Shown here one piece after another: positions 26,791 to 34,956 of a stretch of 64,000 bases of DNA. The position numbers were made by a program, and so were the translations under genes. Each line of letters begins with the position of its first letter. Position 1 is the first letter of the stretch. This DNA is from Kitasatospora humi (GTDB lineage Bacteria; Actinomycetota; Actinomycetes; Streptomycetales; Streptomycetaceae): contig NZ_JAJJPA010000025.1 of the NCBI RefSeq assembly GCF_020907985.1, positions 1 through 64,000 of the forward strand, given 5' to 3'. The notes below the pieces were generated by a model. That model saw only the letters and a program-made list of their open reading frames with translations. It was not told the DNA's origin and made no database searches.

Positions 26791-26850
26791 CCGCCCGGCG
26801 GGCGGGGTGGCCGCGGTCCTCGCGGTCACCCCGCTGCGTGCGCCGGGCGG

Positions 26851-28197
26851 TCAGACGGCCGCCTTCTTGCGGGCCACCTCGCGGACCCGTTCGCCGAGCC
26901 GGCGGACCTGGCGGTTGCCGGCCTGGCCGGCGAGGCTCGCGCGCAACTTGTCGAAGTGCTCGTCCCCGCGCGAGGTGGACAGGGTGGTGTAGTCGTCCAG
27001 GAACTCGCCCCAGGTCACGGTGGCGGCCTCGATGTGCCCGAGCTCCCACTGGCGGGCCGCGAGCACCCCGTTGGCGTGCAGCCGACCCTGGCGTTCGTTG
27101 GCCGGGCGCACCTTGTTGGACTGGCGCATCGCCTGGATCGACCCCGGCAGGTCGCCGAGCGCGTAGAGCACGCTGGACACGTGGAAGTGGTAGGCGGCCC
27201 AGTCGTAGCCGCCCACCGCGTCATTGCGGCCGTCCGCCTTGCTCAGCGCCGCCTCGGTCTGGCGCAGCCGGGTGAACGCGAGCCGCTGGTCCTGCACCAG
27301 GGCGGCGCCGTGCGCCTGCTGGCCGCGGAGGAAGGCGGTCAGCCGGGGGCCGGCGGCGGGGGCGCACTCGGCGGCGGCGTCCGCGTACTCCAGGGCGCGC
27401 GGGCCGTAGCCGAGGTTGGCCGCCTGCAGGGACATGCCGCGCAGGGTGCGGCAGTAGGTGACGTGGTCCTGGCCGTCCTGGGCGAGCTGCAGGGCCTCGG
27501 TGAAGTACTGCTGGCCCAGGCCGTGGGCCCGCTCGTACATCGCCATCCAGCCGGTCAGGTAGACCAGGTCGGAGGCGGCGGCGAGCATCGACTTCTTGGT
27601 GGCCGGACTACCGTCGGCCGACAGCCAGGGCATCACCGTGTTGGCCAGGAAAGCCGCGCTCATCGGACGGGCGTGGCCGCCGCCCAGCTCGTCCAGGATG
27701 CCCGCGATGCGGTCGGTCATGGCGCGCACGGTCTCGACTTCGCTCTCCCCTATCCGGACCGTGCGCCCGGCGCGAACCTCCTGCTGCGCGCCGTCCAGAC
27801 GCTGTGCGAGCTCCGTGTAGCCGGGGACCAGCATGGCCGCCGAGTACAGTCCCGCGGCCAGCATGGTGCGCCGGGACGGGTCCATGTCGTCCCGCACCAG
27901 GTCGGCGAGACCGCCCAGTCGATCGTTCGGGCGAGCACCGGCCGGCGCCTTGCCGAAACCGGCTTCCTGCGAGGTCACCGGGCGTCCCAGCCGCCGGGCG
28001 AAGGCCTCGGCGATCACCGGTCGAACGGCTTGTCTGGGCTTGACGCCTTTGAGCCAGTGCGAGACCGCCGAGTGGTCGTAGGTCAGTTCGAGACCGGCGT
28101 CCCGTCCGGTGCGGTTGACCGCCCTGGCCAGCTGATCGTTGCCCCAACGGGCCTCCGCCAGCAGGGCTGCGAGCTGTCTGTTCGGTATGCGGGTCAT
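26851..28197 (-). CDS. XRE-type regulator with TPR-like sensory domain
   Basis: A 448-residue protein from the ATG at 28197 (GGGGGAG upstream). N-terminal HTH (RIPNRQLAALLAEARWGNDQLARAVNRTG, then DHSAVSHWLKGVKPRQAV), followed from about residue 100 by a long helical region with TPR-like helices (GWMAMYERAHGLGQQYFTEALQLAQ, GMSLQAANLGYGPRALEYAD). This is the Streptomyces regulator type that is commonly paired with an RsbW-like ATPase and implicated in development and antibiotic control. The ATPase gene at 28405 is divergent from it. Confidence 0.85.
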   Translation of the reverse strand: MTRIPNRQLAALLAEARWGNDQLARAVNRTGRDAGLELTYDHSAVSHWLKGVKPRQAVRPVIAEAFARRLGRPVTSQEAGFGKAPAGARPNDRLGGLADLVRDDMDPSRRTMLAAGLYSAAMLVPGYTELAQRLDGAQQEVRAGRTVRIGESEVETVRAMTDRIAGILDELGGGHARPMSAAFLANTVMPWLSADGSPATKKSMLAAASDLVYLTGWMAMYERAHGLGQQYFTEALQLAQDGQDHVTYCRTLRGMSLQAANLGYGPRALEYADAAAECAPAAGPRLTAFLRGQQAHGAALVQDQRLAFTRLRQTEAALSKADGRNDAVGGYDWAAYHFHVSSVLYALGDLPGSIQAMRQSNKVRPANERQGRLHANGVLAARQWELGHIEAATVTWGEFLDDYTTLSTSRGDEHFDKLRASLAGQAGNRQVRRLGERVREVARKKAAV

Positions 28198-28404
28198 GGC
28201 TCCCCCGTTCTTCGCCCCCGTTAATCGCACCCCCTCGGACACCCCCGCGTCCAGGGTCGCGTCGTGATTCACGTCATTCACGACTGGGTCAAGCATGGCC
28301 CGTTCTCATCCCCGGTGTAACCCGGTTGACTGGGTATCAGTCGTGGGGGGACGGCAGCAGCACATCTGCTCGGCCGTTCTCCGGATGGTCGAGGAGATGC
28401 CGTC

Positions 28405-28863
28405 ATGGAGCGCGAGTACCGTCCCCTGCGGGACGAATTCCACGTCACCGTCGGTGCGGACGCGGTGCGGCGGGCCCGGGAGCGGGTCGTGGCCGCCGCG
28501 GAGCACTGGGGGGTGCCGCTCTCCGCGGACGCACTGTCGGATGTCCGGCTGTGCGCCAGTGAGTTGGTGGCCAACGCACTCGAACACGGGGGCGGCAGCT
28601 GCCTGGTGACGGTCGACTGGGTGGCCGGCGAGTTCCGGGTGGAGGTGGCCGACGGCTGCCGGCGTCCGCCCGCCGTGCTCATGGCCGGCGACGAACTGCC
28701 CTCGGGGCGCGGGTTGGTGCTGGTGGAGGCGCTGGCCGGGAGCTGGGGCTGGCGGCTGGTGCCCGGCGGCAAGGTGGTCTACTTCGCCTTCGCCGCGGAG
28801 CAGGCGCCCGTCGGGCGGTGGGGCGAGCCGGTGAGCGCCTCGGCGGCGTCCTGGCTGCGCTGA
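28405..28863 (+). CDS. RsbW-like ATP-binding (anti-sigma/HATPase) protein
   Basis: A 152-residue GHKL-fold protein with the N box LCASELVANALEHGG, the G1 motif VEVADGCRRPP and the G2 motif SGRGLVLVEAL. It lacks other domains, as do anti-sigma serine kinases of the RsbW/SpoIIAB type. GAGGAG lies about eight bases before the ATG. Divergent from the XRE-TPR gene, the classic pairing in Streptomyces; no DUF397 gene follows. Confidence 0.88.
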   Translation: MEREYRPLRDEFHVTVGADAVRRARERVVAAAEHWGVPLSADALSDVRLCASELVANALEHGGGSCLVTVDWVAGEFRVEVADGCRRPPAVLMAGDELPSGRGLVLVEALAGSWGWRLVPGGKVVYFAFAAEQAPVGRWGEPVSASAASWLR

Positions 28864-28924
28864 GCTGCTCGTGGTGGCCCGCCGCCCAGCGGGCGGAGCC
28901 GTCTGTTCCCATGCCACGTCATGC

Positions 28925-29025
28925 TCCCCGCCCGCCCGGTGCGGGATATGGCATCCGGGGAACCCGGGCGCCCCGGGGCACCCGGGCACCCGGGCGTCCC
29001 CAGCAAGCCCCGGCGACTTGCTACC
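28925..29025. repeat. Low-complexity CCCGGGC/CACCCGGG repeats
   Basis: Between the ATPase and the next gene, CCCGGG occurs repeatedly (GGGCACCCGGGCACCCGGGC) with potential for hairpins. It may act as a bidirectional terminator for the convergent genes. Confidence 0.4.
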
Positions 29026-29368
29026 CGGGCGGGCGGCTGAACATCTTCATCCAGAAGGTGATGCGAGAGACGTCGGCGCCCGCAAGGAACATCTCGTAGC
29101 CATTGGTCCCGCCATCGATGGTGATCATCGCCAGGGTGTCGACGTGGACGCGGCGCAGGAGGACCACCAGTGCACGGGTGGCGTCGAGATGCCGAGCGTC
29201 GCATGTGCTCCGGCGCAGTCGCCTCTCGTAGATTCTCCGCATGGAGTCGACCCGCACGGGTGAGCAGGCTGCCGATATCCCTCCGGCAAGGAGGCCGGCG
29301 ACGCCGGGATCGCAGATGCCGTCCGCGATCGCCTGACGGACAAGCCTCACTGCCTGATCCGGGTCCAT
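29021..29368 (-). CDS. Hypothetical protein, small
   Basis: A 115-residue protein with GGAGG directly upstream of its ATG (MDPDQAVRLVRQAIADGICD). Codon use is less GC-biased than in its neighbours, with triplets such as ATA, TCT and CTT, which suggests recent transfer. No motif recognised: an N-terminal helical part, a basic middle (RRIYERRLRRSTCDARH) and an apparent beta-strand end (LAMITIDGGTNGYEMFLAG). No signal peptide. Confidence 0.6.
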   Translation of the reverse strand: MDPDQAVRLVRQAIADGICDPGVAGLLAGGISAACSPVRVDSMRRIYERRLRRSTCDARHLDATRALVVLLRRVHVDTLAMITIDGGTNGYEMFLAGADVSRITFWMKMFSRPPG

Positions 29369-29854
29369 GATCCTCCGTCCACACTGGCCTGAGCGTCAGT
29401 CACCTTTCCGCCGGTGGTGACCCCCAACTCGCCAGCGTCAGCTGGTGCTAACTCCAACGGATCCGCCCAGGTGGTCGGGTTGTGAGCGGTGAAGCTCATA
29501 GTGGCACTCGACTGCGGCAGGCGGGCGGCGCAGACTAGGCAGTCGGGGCAGTCGGGGCAGTCGGCGTGAGGGTTGTCTGCACAGCACGTTCAACTGTCGC
29601 CGGGGGCAGAACGGTTATTGCCGCTGCGGCGTACATCACCGACACGACTGCAGGTGTGCGGTGAACTTCCCGTCAGGGCGCTCGCACAGCCAGCCGTGCT
29701 CCGCGAGCTTGGTCAACTCATTGTGGCGACAGCGCCGTTAATGCAGTGGCGGCGAGGAGGAGGGGGCGGGAAGGGGAGCGGGGGAGGGGCGCCAGGTGAG
29801 CTGAGCGGGTGGCCACCGGGGAAGGCGCGGCCGGTGGCCACCGCTGGGCCACTG
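29369..29854. other. Gene-poor region with repeat and possible remnant
   Basis: 486 bp with somewhat lower GC. It contains a GGGGCAGTC direct repeat at 29537-29567. On the minus strand near 29642-29740 a 33-codon frame ending NELTKLAEHGWLCERPDGKF plus about eight residues looks like the tail of a small protein, but has no start. Confidence 0.35.
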
Positions 29855-30292
29855 TCAGTCCTGTCCGGTGGTGCCGACCCGCTCGGCCAACCGCTCAGCC
29901 CGCTGGCGGGCGGCTTGCGGCGTGCCGAGTCCCAGGCCGAAGGCGATGTCCTGCCAGGTCAGCCCGCGGCCCCGGGCCATCTGCAGCAGGCCGCTCTCCA
30001 GCTCGTCCAACTCGGCCCGGATCAGCGGCAGCAGGGTGAGCGCGGCCAGCAAGTCGGCGCGATCCACCGGCGGTTCGCCCTCCTCCGCAAGCGCCGCCCC
30101 GCTCAGCAGGAAGCTCACCAGGCGCACCGCCTCATGCGGCCCCAGCACGTACGGGTGCACCTGCCGCCGCCGCTGCTCGTCGGTGGCGGCGTGTCGCTCG
30201 GCGATCCGGAACAGTGCGGCAGGCGCCCGCTGGGCGCGGGCCCGGTCGGGGTCGGGAGAGGCGAACGGGTCGTCCATGTCCACGGAAGTCAT
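29855..30292 (-). CDS. Putative DNA-binding protein (C-terminal HTH)
   Basis: A protein of about 145 residues. The first third is acidic and probably disordered (DDPFASPDPDRARAQRAPAA). Two helices follow (HEAVRLVSFLLSGAALAEEG, ADLLAALTLLPLIRAEL), and the C-terminal LTWQDIAFGLGLGTPQAARQR has the shape of a helix-turn-helix. Start chosen at the ATG at 30292; one at 30277 is also possible. Family unknown. Confidence 0.65.
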   Translation of the reverse strand: MTSVDMDDPFASPDPDRARAQRAPAALFRIAERHAATDEQRRRQVHPYVLGPHEAVRLVSFLLSGAALAEEGEPPVDRADLLAALTLLPLIRAELDELESGLLQMARGRGLTWQDIAFGLGLGTPQAARQRAERLAERVGTTGQD

Positions 30293-30957
30293 GCGCGCCA
30301 GCATCGCGGCTGGCACTGTTTGTTGTCAACGGATTTCTTTGAATGGAATGTTCAATCGGTCGGCTGATCGCCCAAATCGTCGGAGCGGGTCAGCTGCCGC
30401 CCCCCAGCCCGGCCGGCCGGCCGGCCGTGAGTTGGACGAGTTCCACGGCGTCACCACCGGTCCGCGATCACCTCGGCTCCCGCTGCCTGGGCTCGCTCGG
30501 TCGCCTCCTGGGCGTCCTACAAGTGGCCACGCCACAGGGATCGGCCCGGACACTCGCTGACCGGCCTCGACCGCGTCGCGGTGGGCGGCATGCGGCGGAT
30601 CGGCGATCTCCGGGGTGGAACGGCCAGCCTTCAGAATGGTCAGCCGCCCGCTCGCCTGCCCGCGCTCGCCTGCCTGCGCCCGTCCGCCCGCCTGCCCGCG
30701 CCCGCTCGCCCGCCCGCGCCCGCATGCCCGCGCCCGTCCGCCCGTCCGCGCCCGCCTGCCCGCGCTCGCCCGGCCGGCCGGCGGCGAGGCTCACGTGACC
30801 CGCTCGGGCGGACCCAAGCCAACGCCTGCACGGCTGGTACATGCTGGCCGCCAGGGCCGCGCGTCAGGCCGGGCTTGCGCGGGAGTGGCGGGCGCCGGCC
30901 TCACGCATGAAGTGCGCCCCCGAGCCCACGGAATCCTCGAACAGCTTTGGCCATCGA
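30293..30957. other. Gene-free region with low-complexity repeat
   Basis: 665 bp with no convincing gene on either strand. The first 100 bp (30310-30370) are AT-richer and may carry the promoter of the HTH gene. The middle is degenerate GC-rich sequence, and 30650-30785 is the repeat listed separately. Confidence 0.45.
30650..30785. repeat. Degenerate CCCGCGCCCG/CGCCTGCC tandem repeat
   Basis: About 135 bp made of GCCCGCGCCCGTCCGCCC-type units with period near 10. No reading frame is preserved, so it is simple low-complexity DNA. Confidence 0.7.
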
Positions 30958-32637
30958 TCAGCGCGCCAGTGAGCGGAACCGCTCCAGTCGGGCCGTCGGC
31001 GGCGAAAGGGTGGCGGCGCGGGCGAGTTCGGTGGCCACCGCAGTGGCAGTACGGTCGAGGAAGCCCTCGGACTCCGGGATCAGTCGGTCCACCACGCCCT
31101 CGCGCAGCAGCTCGGGCGCGCTGATCCGCTGCTGCTCGGCCAACTGGGGCGCCAGGTCCGGCGTGCGGTGCAGGATCACGGAGGCGCCCTCGGGAGGCAG
31201 CGGTGACAGCCAGGCGTGCTCGGCTGCAAGCACCCGGTCGGCCGGCAGCAGCGCCAGCGCCGCACCGCCCGCCCCCTCGCCGAGCAGCAGGCTCACGACC
31301 GGCACCGGAACGTTGCTCAATTCGGCGGTGCAACGGGCGATCTCACCCGCCAGCGCACGTTCCTCGGCGTCCTGGCTGAGCAGCGCACCATGGGTGTCGA
31401 TCACGGTCAGCAGCGGGAGTCGCAGCTCGGCCGCCAGTCGCATGCCGCGCCGGGCGGTGCGCAGCCCGGCCGGTCCGACCGGCCCGTGTCGCTCGGCCGC
31501 CGCCCGATCGTGTCCGGCCACCACGCAGGAGATCCCGCCGATCCGAGCCAGTGCCAGAAGCAGCGTCTCGTCCCGTTCGCCCGCGCCGGTGCCTGAGAGC
31601 GGCACGACCGCGTCGGCCAGCGCCAGCAACTCGACCAGGCCAGGGCGCTCCGGCTCGCGGGTGGTTCGGATGGATTCCCAGACGGGAAGGAGGGGCGGCG
31701 ATTGGTAATAATCGCCATTATTAACCTCCTCGTCCGCCGCCTGCGCCGGCGCCCCAGGCTCACTTCGCGTCGGCCGCGCCGAATAATGGGCATTATTAGC
31801 TCGATCGCCGGCCTCTCCGCCGGCCGCTCCGCCTGAATAATGGGTGGCATTAACGGCGATCTCGGCCGCTGTCTCACTGCGGCGCCGGGGGCCTGAATAA
31901 TGGACATTATTAATTCCGCCTGCATCCCACCCCCTCGCCACCAGCATGTCCAGCGTCGCCACCAGCCGCTCCCGAAGCCGCTCTGGATCAAGCACCGCGT
32001 CCACCGTGCCGAACTGCTCCAGATGCTCGGCCCGCTGCACGCCTGCCGGGAACGGCGCACCGTACAGCGCCTCATAGACACGCGGTCCGAGGAAACCGAT
32101 CAGCGCCCCGGGCTCGGCGGTGGTGAGCTGGCCGAGTGACCCCCAGGACGCCAGCACCCCGCCGGTGGTGGGGTGGCGCAGATGGACCAGATAGGGCAAC
32201 CCGGCGGCCTTGTGCGCGGTCACCGCGTTGGCGATGGCGATCATCCGGACGAACGCCGGAGTGCCCTCCTGCATCCGGGTACCGCCGGACGCCGGGAAGC
32301 CGAGCAGGGGCAGGCCTTCGGTGGTCGCCCGTTCGACGGCCCGTAGGAGGCGCGCGGCCGTGGCGGTGCCGACAGAGCCGCCCAGGAACGTGAACTCGCT
32401 CAGCAGCAGCGCCACCCGGTGGCCGCCGAGCCGTCCTTCACCGGTCAGCGCCGCCTCGTCGGCCCCGCTGCGCTCCCGGGCCCGGGCCAGGTCGGAGCGG
32501 TACTCCGGCCCGGCGTCCGGGTACGCCGGCGGGGTGTCCCAGCTGCGGAACGAGCCTGCGTCGAGCAGTTGCTCGGCGAAGACCAGCGCCCCAGGGCGGG
32601 GCGGGGTCGGGCGCGCGCTGCCAGGTTTCGTGTTCAC
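30958..32637 (-). CDS. Fused acetyl/acyl-CoA carboxylase carboxyltransferase (beta-alpha)
   Basis: About 559 residues. The N-terminal half is an AccD-like crotonase-fold domain (GHRVALLLSEFTFLGGSVG, PASGGTRMQEGTPAF), the C-terminal half AccA-like (ETLLLALARIGGISCVVAGH, LLTVIDTHGALLSQDAEE, SLLLGEGAGGAALALL). It would transfer carboxyl from carboxybiotin to an acyl-CoA. The four-Cys zinc finger of bacterial AccD is absent. The linker (about residues 240-320) is built from four NNxHYS-like repeats encoded by AT-rich palindromes. A GTG at 32637 is my start; there is no strong Shine-Dalgarno. It follows the MetRS/GNAT pair on the same strand. Confidence 0.82.
   Translation of the reverse strand: MNTKPGSARPTPPRPGALVFAEQLLDAGSFRSWDTPPAYPDAGPEYRSDLARARERSGADEAALTGEGRLGGHRVALLLSEFTFLGGSVGTATAARLLRAVERATTEGLPLLGFPASGGTRMQEGTPAFVRMIAIANAVTAHKAAGLPYLVHLRHPTTGGVLASWGSLGQLTTAEPGALIGFLGPRVYEALYGAPFPAGVQRAEHLEQFGTVDAVLDPERLRERLVATLDMLVARGWDAGGINNVHYSGPRRRSETAAEIAVNATHYSGGAAGGEAGDRANNAHYSARPTRSEPGAPAQAADEEVNNGDYYQSPPLLPVWESIRTTREPERPGLVELLALADAVVPLSGTGAGERDETLLLALARIGGISCVVAGHDRAAAERHGPVGPAGLRTARRGMRLAAELRLPLLTVIDTHGALLSQDAEERALAGEIARCTAELSNVPVPVVSLLLGEGAGGAALALLPADRVLAAEHAWLSPLPPEGASVILHRTPDLAPQLAEQQRISAPELLREGVVDRLIPESEGFLDRTATAVATELARAATLSPPTARLERFRSLAR
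31703..31915 (-). repeat. Four AT-rich palindromic elements inside the carboxyltransferase linker
   Basis: Copies near 31703-31725, 31780-31801, 31832-31854 and 31892-31914. On the minus strand they read TTAATAATGTCCATTATTC or close variants and are self-complementary around the centre. All four lie in the same frame and give NNVHYS, NATHYS, NNAHYS and NNGDYY, spaced 20, 18 and 25 codons. Such A+T runs stand out in this GC-rich sequence. Confidence 0.9.
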
Positions 32638-32813
32638 ACCGCCAGTGTCAGCAGCGGTCGCGCACGGCCACAACGTCGACCAGGTCACACGGCGCCCCCC
32701 TCGTCACGGCGTGCCCGGTCCTGACCAGCCATGGCTGTCCCAGTGCGGCCACGCGGTGGTGGTCACCCCGGAGAGCGGGGTGCGCAGCGGCCTGCCCGGG
32801 CAGGCCGCTGCCG

Positions 32814-33302
32814 TCAGATCACCACCGGGCTGCGCCGTTCCACCAGCACCACGTTGCGCCACTGCCCGTGCAGCCTGCCGATCCGCTCCCGGGTGCCGAT
32901 CACCCGGAAGCCGGCCCGTTGGTGCAGGGCCAGACTGGCGGTGTTCTCCGGGAAGATCCCGGACTGCACGGTCCAGATGCCGGCCGCCTCGGTCGATTCG
33001 AGCAGCGCGGTGAGCAGGGCGTAGCCGACGCCGTGGCCCTGCGCCCTCGGGTGCACATAGACCGAATGCTCGACCACCCCCTCGTACGCGCATCGCTCGG
33101 AGACCGGCGAGACCGCGGCCCAACCCAGGACGCGCTCCTCCTCGTCCACGGCCACCAGTCGGTGCCCGGGCAGCCGGCCGCTGTTGAACTTCGCCCAACT
33201 CGGCGCCTCGGTCTCGAAGGTGGCGTTCCCCCCGGCGATGCCGAGCCGGTAGATGTCGAGCACCTGCCTGCCGTGATCGGGCCGCATCGATTCGATCCTC
33301 AT
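32814..33302 (-). CDS. GNAT acetyltransferase, phosphinothricin-acetyltransferase-like
   Basis: A 162-residue protein whose ATG overlaps the MetRS stop codon (ATGA), so it is translationally coupled to it. MRIESMRPDHGRQVLDIYRL and ATFETEAPSWAKFN are typical of the PAT/Bar subfamily, followed by the acetyl-CoA loop HPRAQGHGVGYALLTALLES and LHQRAGFRVIGT. PAT-like enzymes acetylate small amino-acid-type toxins or metabolites; coupling to MetRS hints at amino acid analogue resistance, but this is inference. Confidence 0.85.
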   Translation of the reverse strand: MRIESMRPDHGRQVLDIYRLGIAGGNATFETEAPSWAKFNSGRLPGHRLVAVDEEERVLGWAAVSPVSERCAYEGVVEHSVYVHPRAQGHGVGYALLTALLESTEAAGIWTVQSGIFPENTASLALHQRAGFRVIGTRERIGRLHGQWRNVVLVERRSPVVI

Positions 33303-34759
33303 ACGCTCTGAGGGTAGCGGCGTGGAAAGAGTGTTCGAGCCTCGGGCAGTCGACCGTCCGGCCCCGGAGTGCACTGGGCCGACACCTCACGTGCGGCGCC
33401 GGGCAGGAAGGGCGCCAGCAACTCGCCGAGCGTGCGGCAGGCGTTCAGCAGAACGGTCAGATGGCAGGGCGCGGTTGACGGATCCGACCAGGGCCGGGTC
33501 TGGTCCAGGTAACGGTTCGCCGCTGCCGGCAGCTGCCAGAGTGCGGCGGTGGCGCGGCGGAAATCATAGGCGTCGAGTGCTGCGGCGACCTCGATCGGGA
33601 CGGTGGCGCACTCGGGCAAGTCGGCTGAGCCCAACTCGGGCACTCGACCGTCGCATTGGCGGTGCACCAAGGTGACGACGCGCTTCACCAGGTTCCCGAT
33701 TCCGCCGGCAAGATCGGAATTGGCGCGCTCCACCAGGAGGTTGACCGTGAAGTCGGTGTCGCCGACTTTTGCCACCTCGCGCAGCAGCCACCAGCGCACC
33801 GCGTCGGTGCCGTAGTCGTCGACCAGTCGGACCGGGTCGACGGTGTTGCCCGCCGACTTGCTGATCTTCTGGCCGTCCACCGTGAGGTAGTCGTGCACCA
33901 GGACGTCGGTGGGCAGCGGCAGGCCGGCGGAGAGCAGCAACGCCGGCCAGTAGACCGCGTGGAACTTCAGCACGCCCTTTCCGCAGAGGTGGATCCGCCG
34001 TTCACTGTCGCGCCACCAGCGGTCGAAGTCGGGAGAATCCAGGCCGAGACTGGTGACGTAGTTGCCGAGCGCGTCCCACCAGACGTAGATCACCTGGGAG
34101 GCGTCGCCGGGCACCGGGATCCCCCAACCGTGCGCGCGCTCACGGGACCGCGACACCGAGAAGTCCGGCAGGCCGGCCGCGAGCAGGCCGAGTACCTCGT
34201 TCCGGCGCGCGGGTGGCTCGATCCGCAGGCGGTCCTCGGTGATCGCGGCCCGCAACTGTTCGGTGTAGCGCGAGAGTCGGAAGAACCAGTTCTCCTCCTC
34301 GACGAACTGCGGCTCGGTGCCGTGCTCCGGGCACCGTCCGCCCAGCAACTCCTCGGCGGTGTAGAACTGTTCACAGCCCACGCAGTACTGCCCGCGATAG
34401 TGCCGCTGATAGAGGTCGCCACTGGCCGCGCAACGGCGCCAGAGCTCCGCCACGCCGACCGGATGGCGCGGATCGCGGCTGGTCCGGATGAAGTCGTCCA
34501 GTCGCAATGCCAGCGGTTCCTGGAGCGCTTCGAAGGCGGCGGCGTTGCGGTCCACCAGTGTGCGGACCTCGATCCCGGCGGCCGCGGCGGCCAGCACGTT
34601 CTTGAGCGAGTTCTCATCCGTGCCGCTGAGCAGCCGGACGCCCTCCCCACGGGCCCGTCGATGCCGGGCCAGTACATCGGCTTGCACCAGTTCGAGCGCG
34701 AAGCCGAGGTGCGGACGGGCGTTGACGTAGGGAATGGTGGTGGTCAGGTAGGTGGTCAT
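33299..34759 (-). CDS. metG: Methionyl-tRNA synthetase, class I
   Basis: A 486-residue MetRS from the ATG at 34759 (GGAGGG upstream). Class I signature near the start (TTTIPYVNARPHLGFALE, the HIGH-type element being HLGF), KISKSAGN as KMSKS, a single zinc knuckle (CVGCEQFYTAEE, then CPEH) and the VIYVWWDALGNY editing/binding region. It lacks the C-terminal EMAPII domain. Charges tRNA-Met in the cytosol. Upstream lies a leader peptide and attenuator-like hairpin. It may be the second, resistant type of MetRS or the only copy; the window does not say. Confidence 0.93.
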   Translation of the reverse strand: MTTYLTTTIPYVNARPHLGFALELVQADVLARHRRARGEGVRLLSGTDENSLKNVLAAAAAGIEVRTLVDRNAAAFEALQEPLALRLDDFIRTSRDPRHPVGVAELWRRCAASGDLYQRHYRGQYCVGCEQFYTAEELLGGRCPEHGTEPQFVEEENWFFRLSRYTEQLRAAITEDRLRIEPPARRNEVLGLLAAGLPDFSVSRSRERAHGWGIPVPGDASQVIYVWWDALGNYVTSLGLDSPDFDRWWRDSERRIHLCGKGVLKFHAVYWPALLLSAGLPLPTDVLVHDYLTVDGQKISKSAGNTVDPVRLVDDYGTDAVRWWLLREVAKVGDTDFTVNLLVERANSDLAGGIGNLVKRVVTLVHRQCDGRVPELGSADLPECATVPIEVAAALDAYDFRRATAALWQLPAAANRYLDQTRPWSDPSTAPCHLTVLLNACRTLGELLAPFLPGAAREVSAQCTPGPDGRLPEARTLFPRRYPQSV

Positions 34760-34814
34760 GAGTGGCCCTCCGGTCATGGCTTCGATTTGTGGGACCGGGG
34801 CCGCGAACACGAAA

Positions 34815-34838
34815 GAGGCCCCGTGCTGGCGGGGCCTC
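34815..34838 (-). terminator. Attenuator-type hairpin in the metG leader
   Basis: On the minus strand GAGGCCCCG-CCAGCA-CGGGGCCTC, perfect 9-bp arms followed by TTTC, 56 bp before the metG start and downstream of a short leader frame. It has the form of an intrinsic terminator and would stop transcription ahead of metG. Confidence 0.75.
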
Positions 34839-34864
34839 GGCCGTTCCTGAACGCGCGTCAGCTA

Positions 34865-34915
34865 CTACCCCGCAGGGCGGGGCATCAGCCGGCTGAGAGT
34901 ACGGAACGAGGTCAT
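34865..34915 (-). CDS. Candidate metG leader peptide (16 residues)
   Basis: MTSFRTLSRLMPRPAG followed by two consecutive TAG codons, reading toward metG. Residue 11 is Met, and the DNA directly after its codon, CCCCGC, pairs with GCGGGG a few bases on; the latter can alternatively pair with CCCCGC of the terminator hairpin at 34815-34838. This is the logic of a ribosome-mediated attenuator. A TACCAT box at 34922-34927, six bases upstream of the ATG, would make the transcript leaderless. Confidence 0.5.
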   Translation of the reverse strand: MTSFRTLSRLMPRPAG

Positions 34916-34921
34916 GGCTCG

Positions 34922-34927
34922 ATGGTA
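34922..34927 (-). promoter_or_regulatory. Possible -10 (TACCAT) of the metG leader transcript
   Basis: TACCAT ends seven bases before the leader ATG, which would place the transcription start on that ATG. No clear -35 is seen. Confidence 0.35.
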
Positions 34928-34956
34928 ACCACAGCACCCCCGGTCGGGCGCGTGCT

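Noticed and set aside
30650..30785. Coding region of a Pro/Ala/Arg repeat protein
   Set aside because: All frames give low-complexity residues and no start with a ribosome binding site; it is simple sequence DNA.
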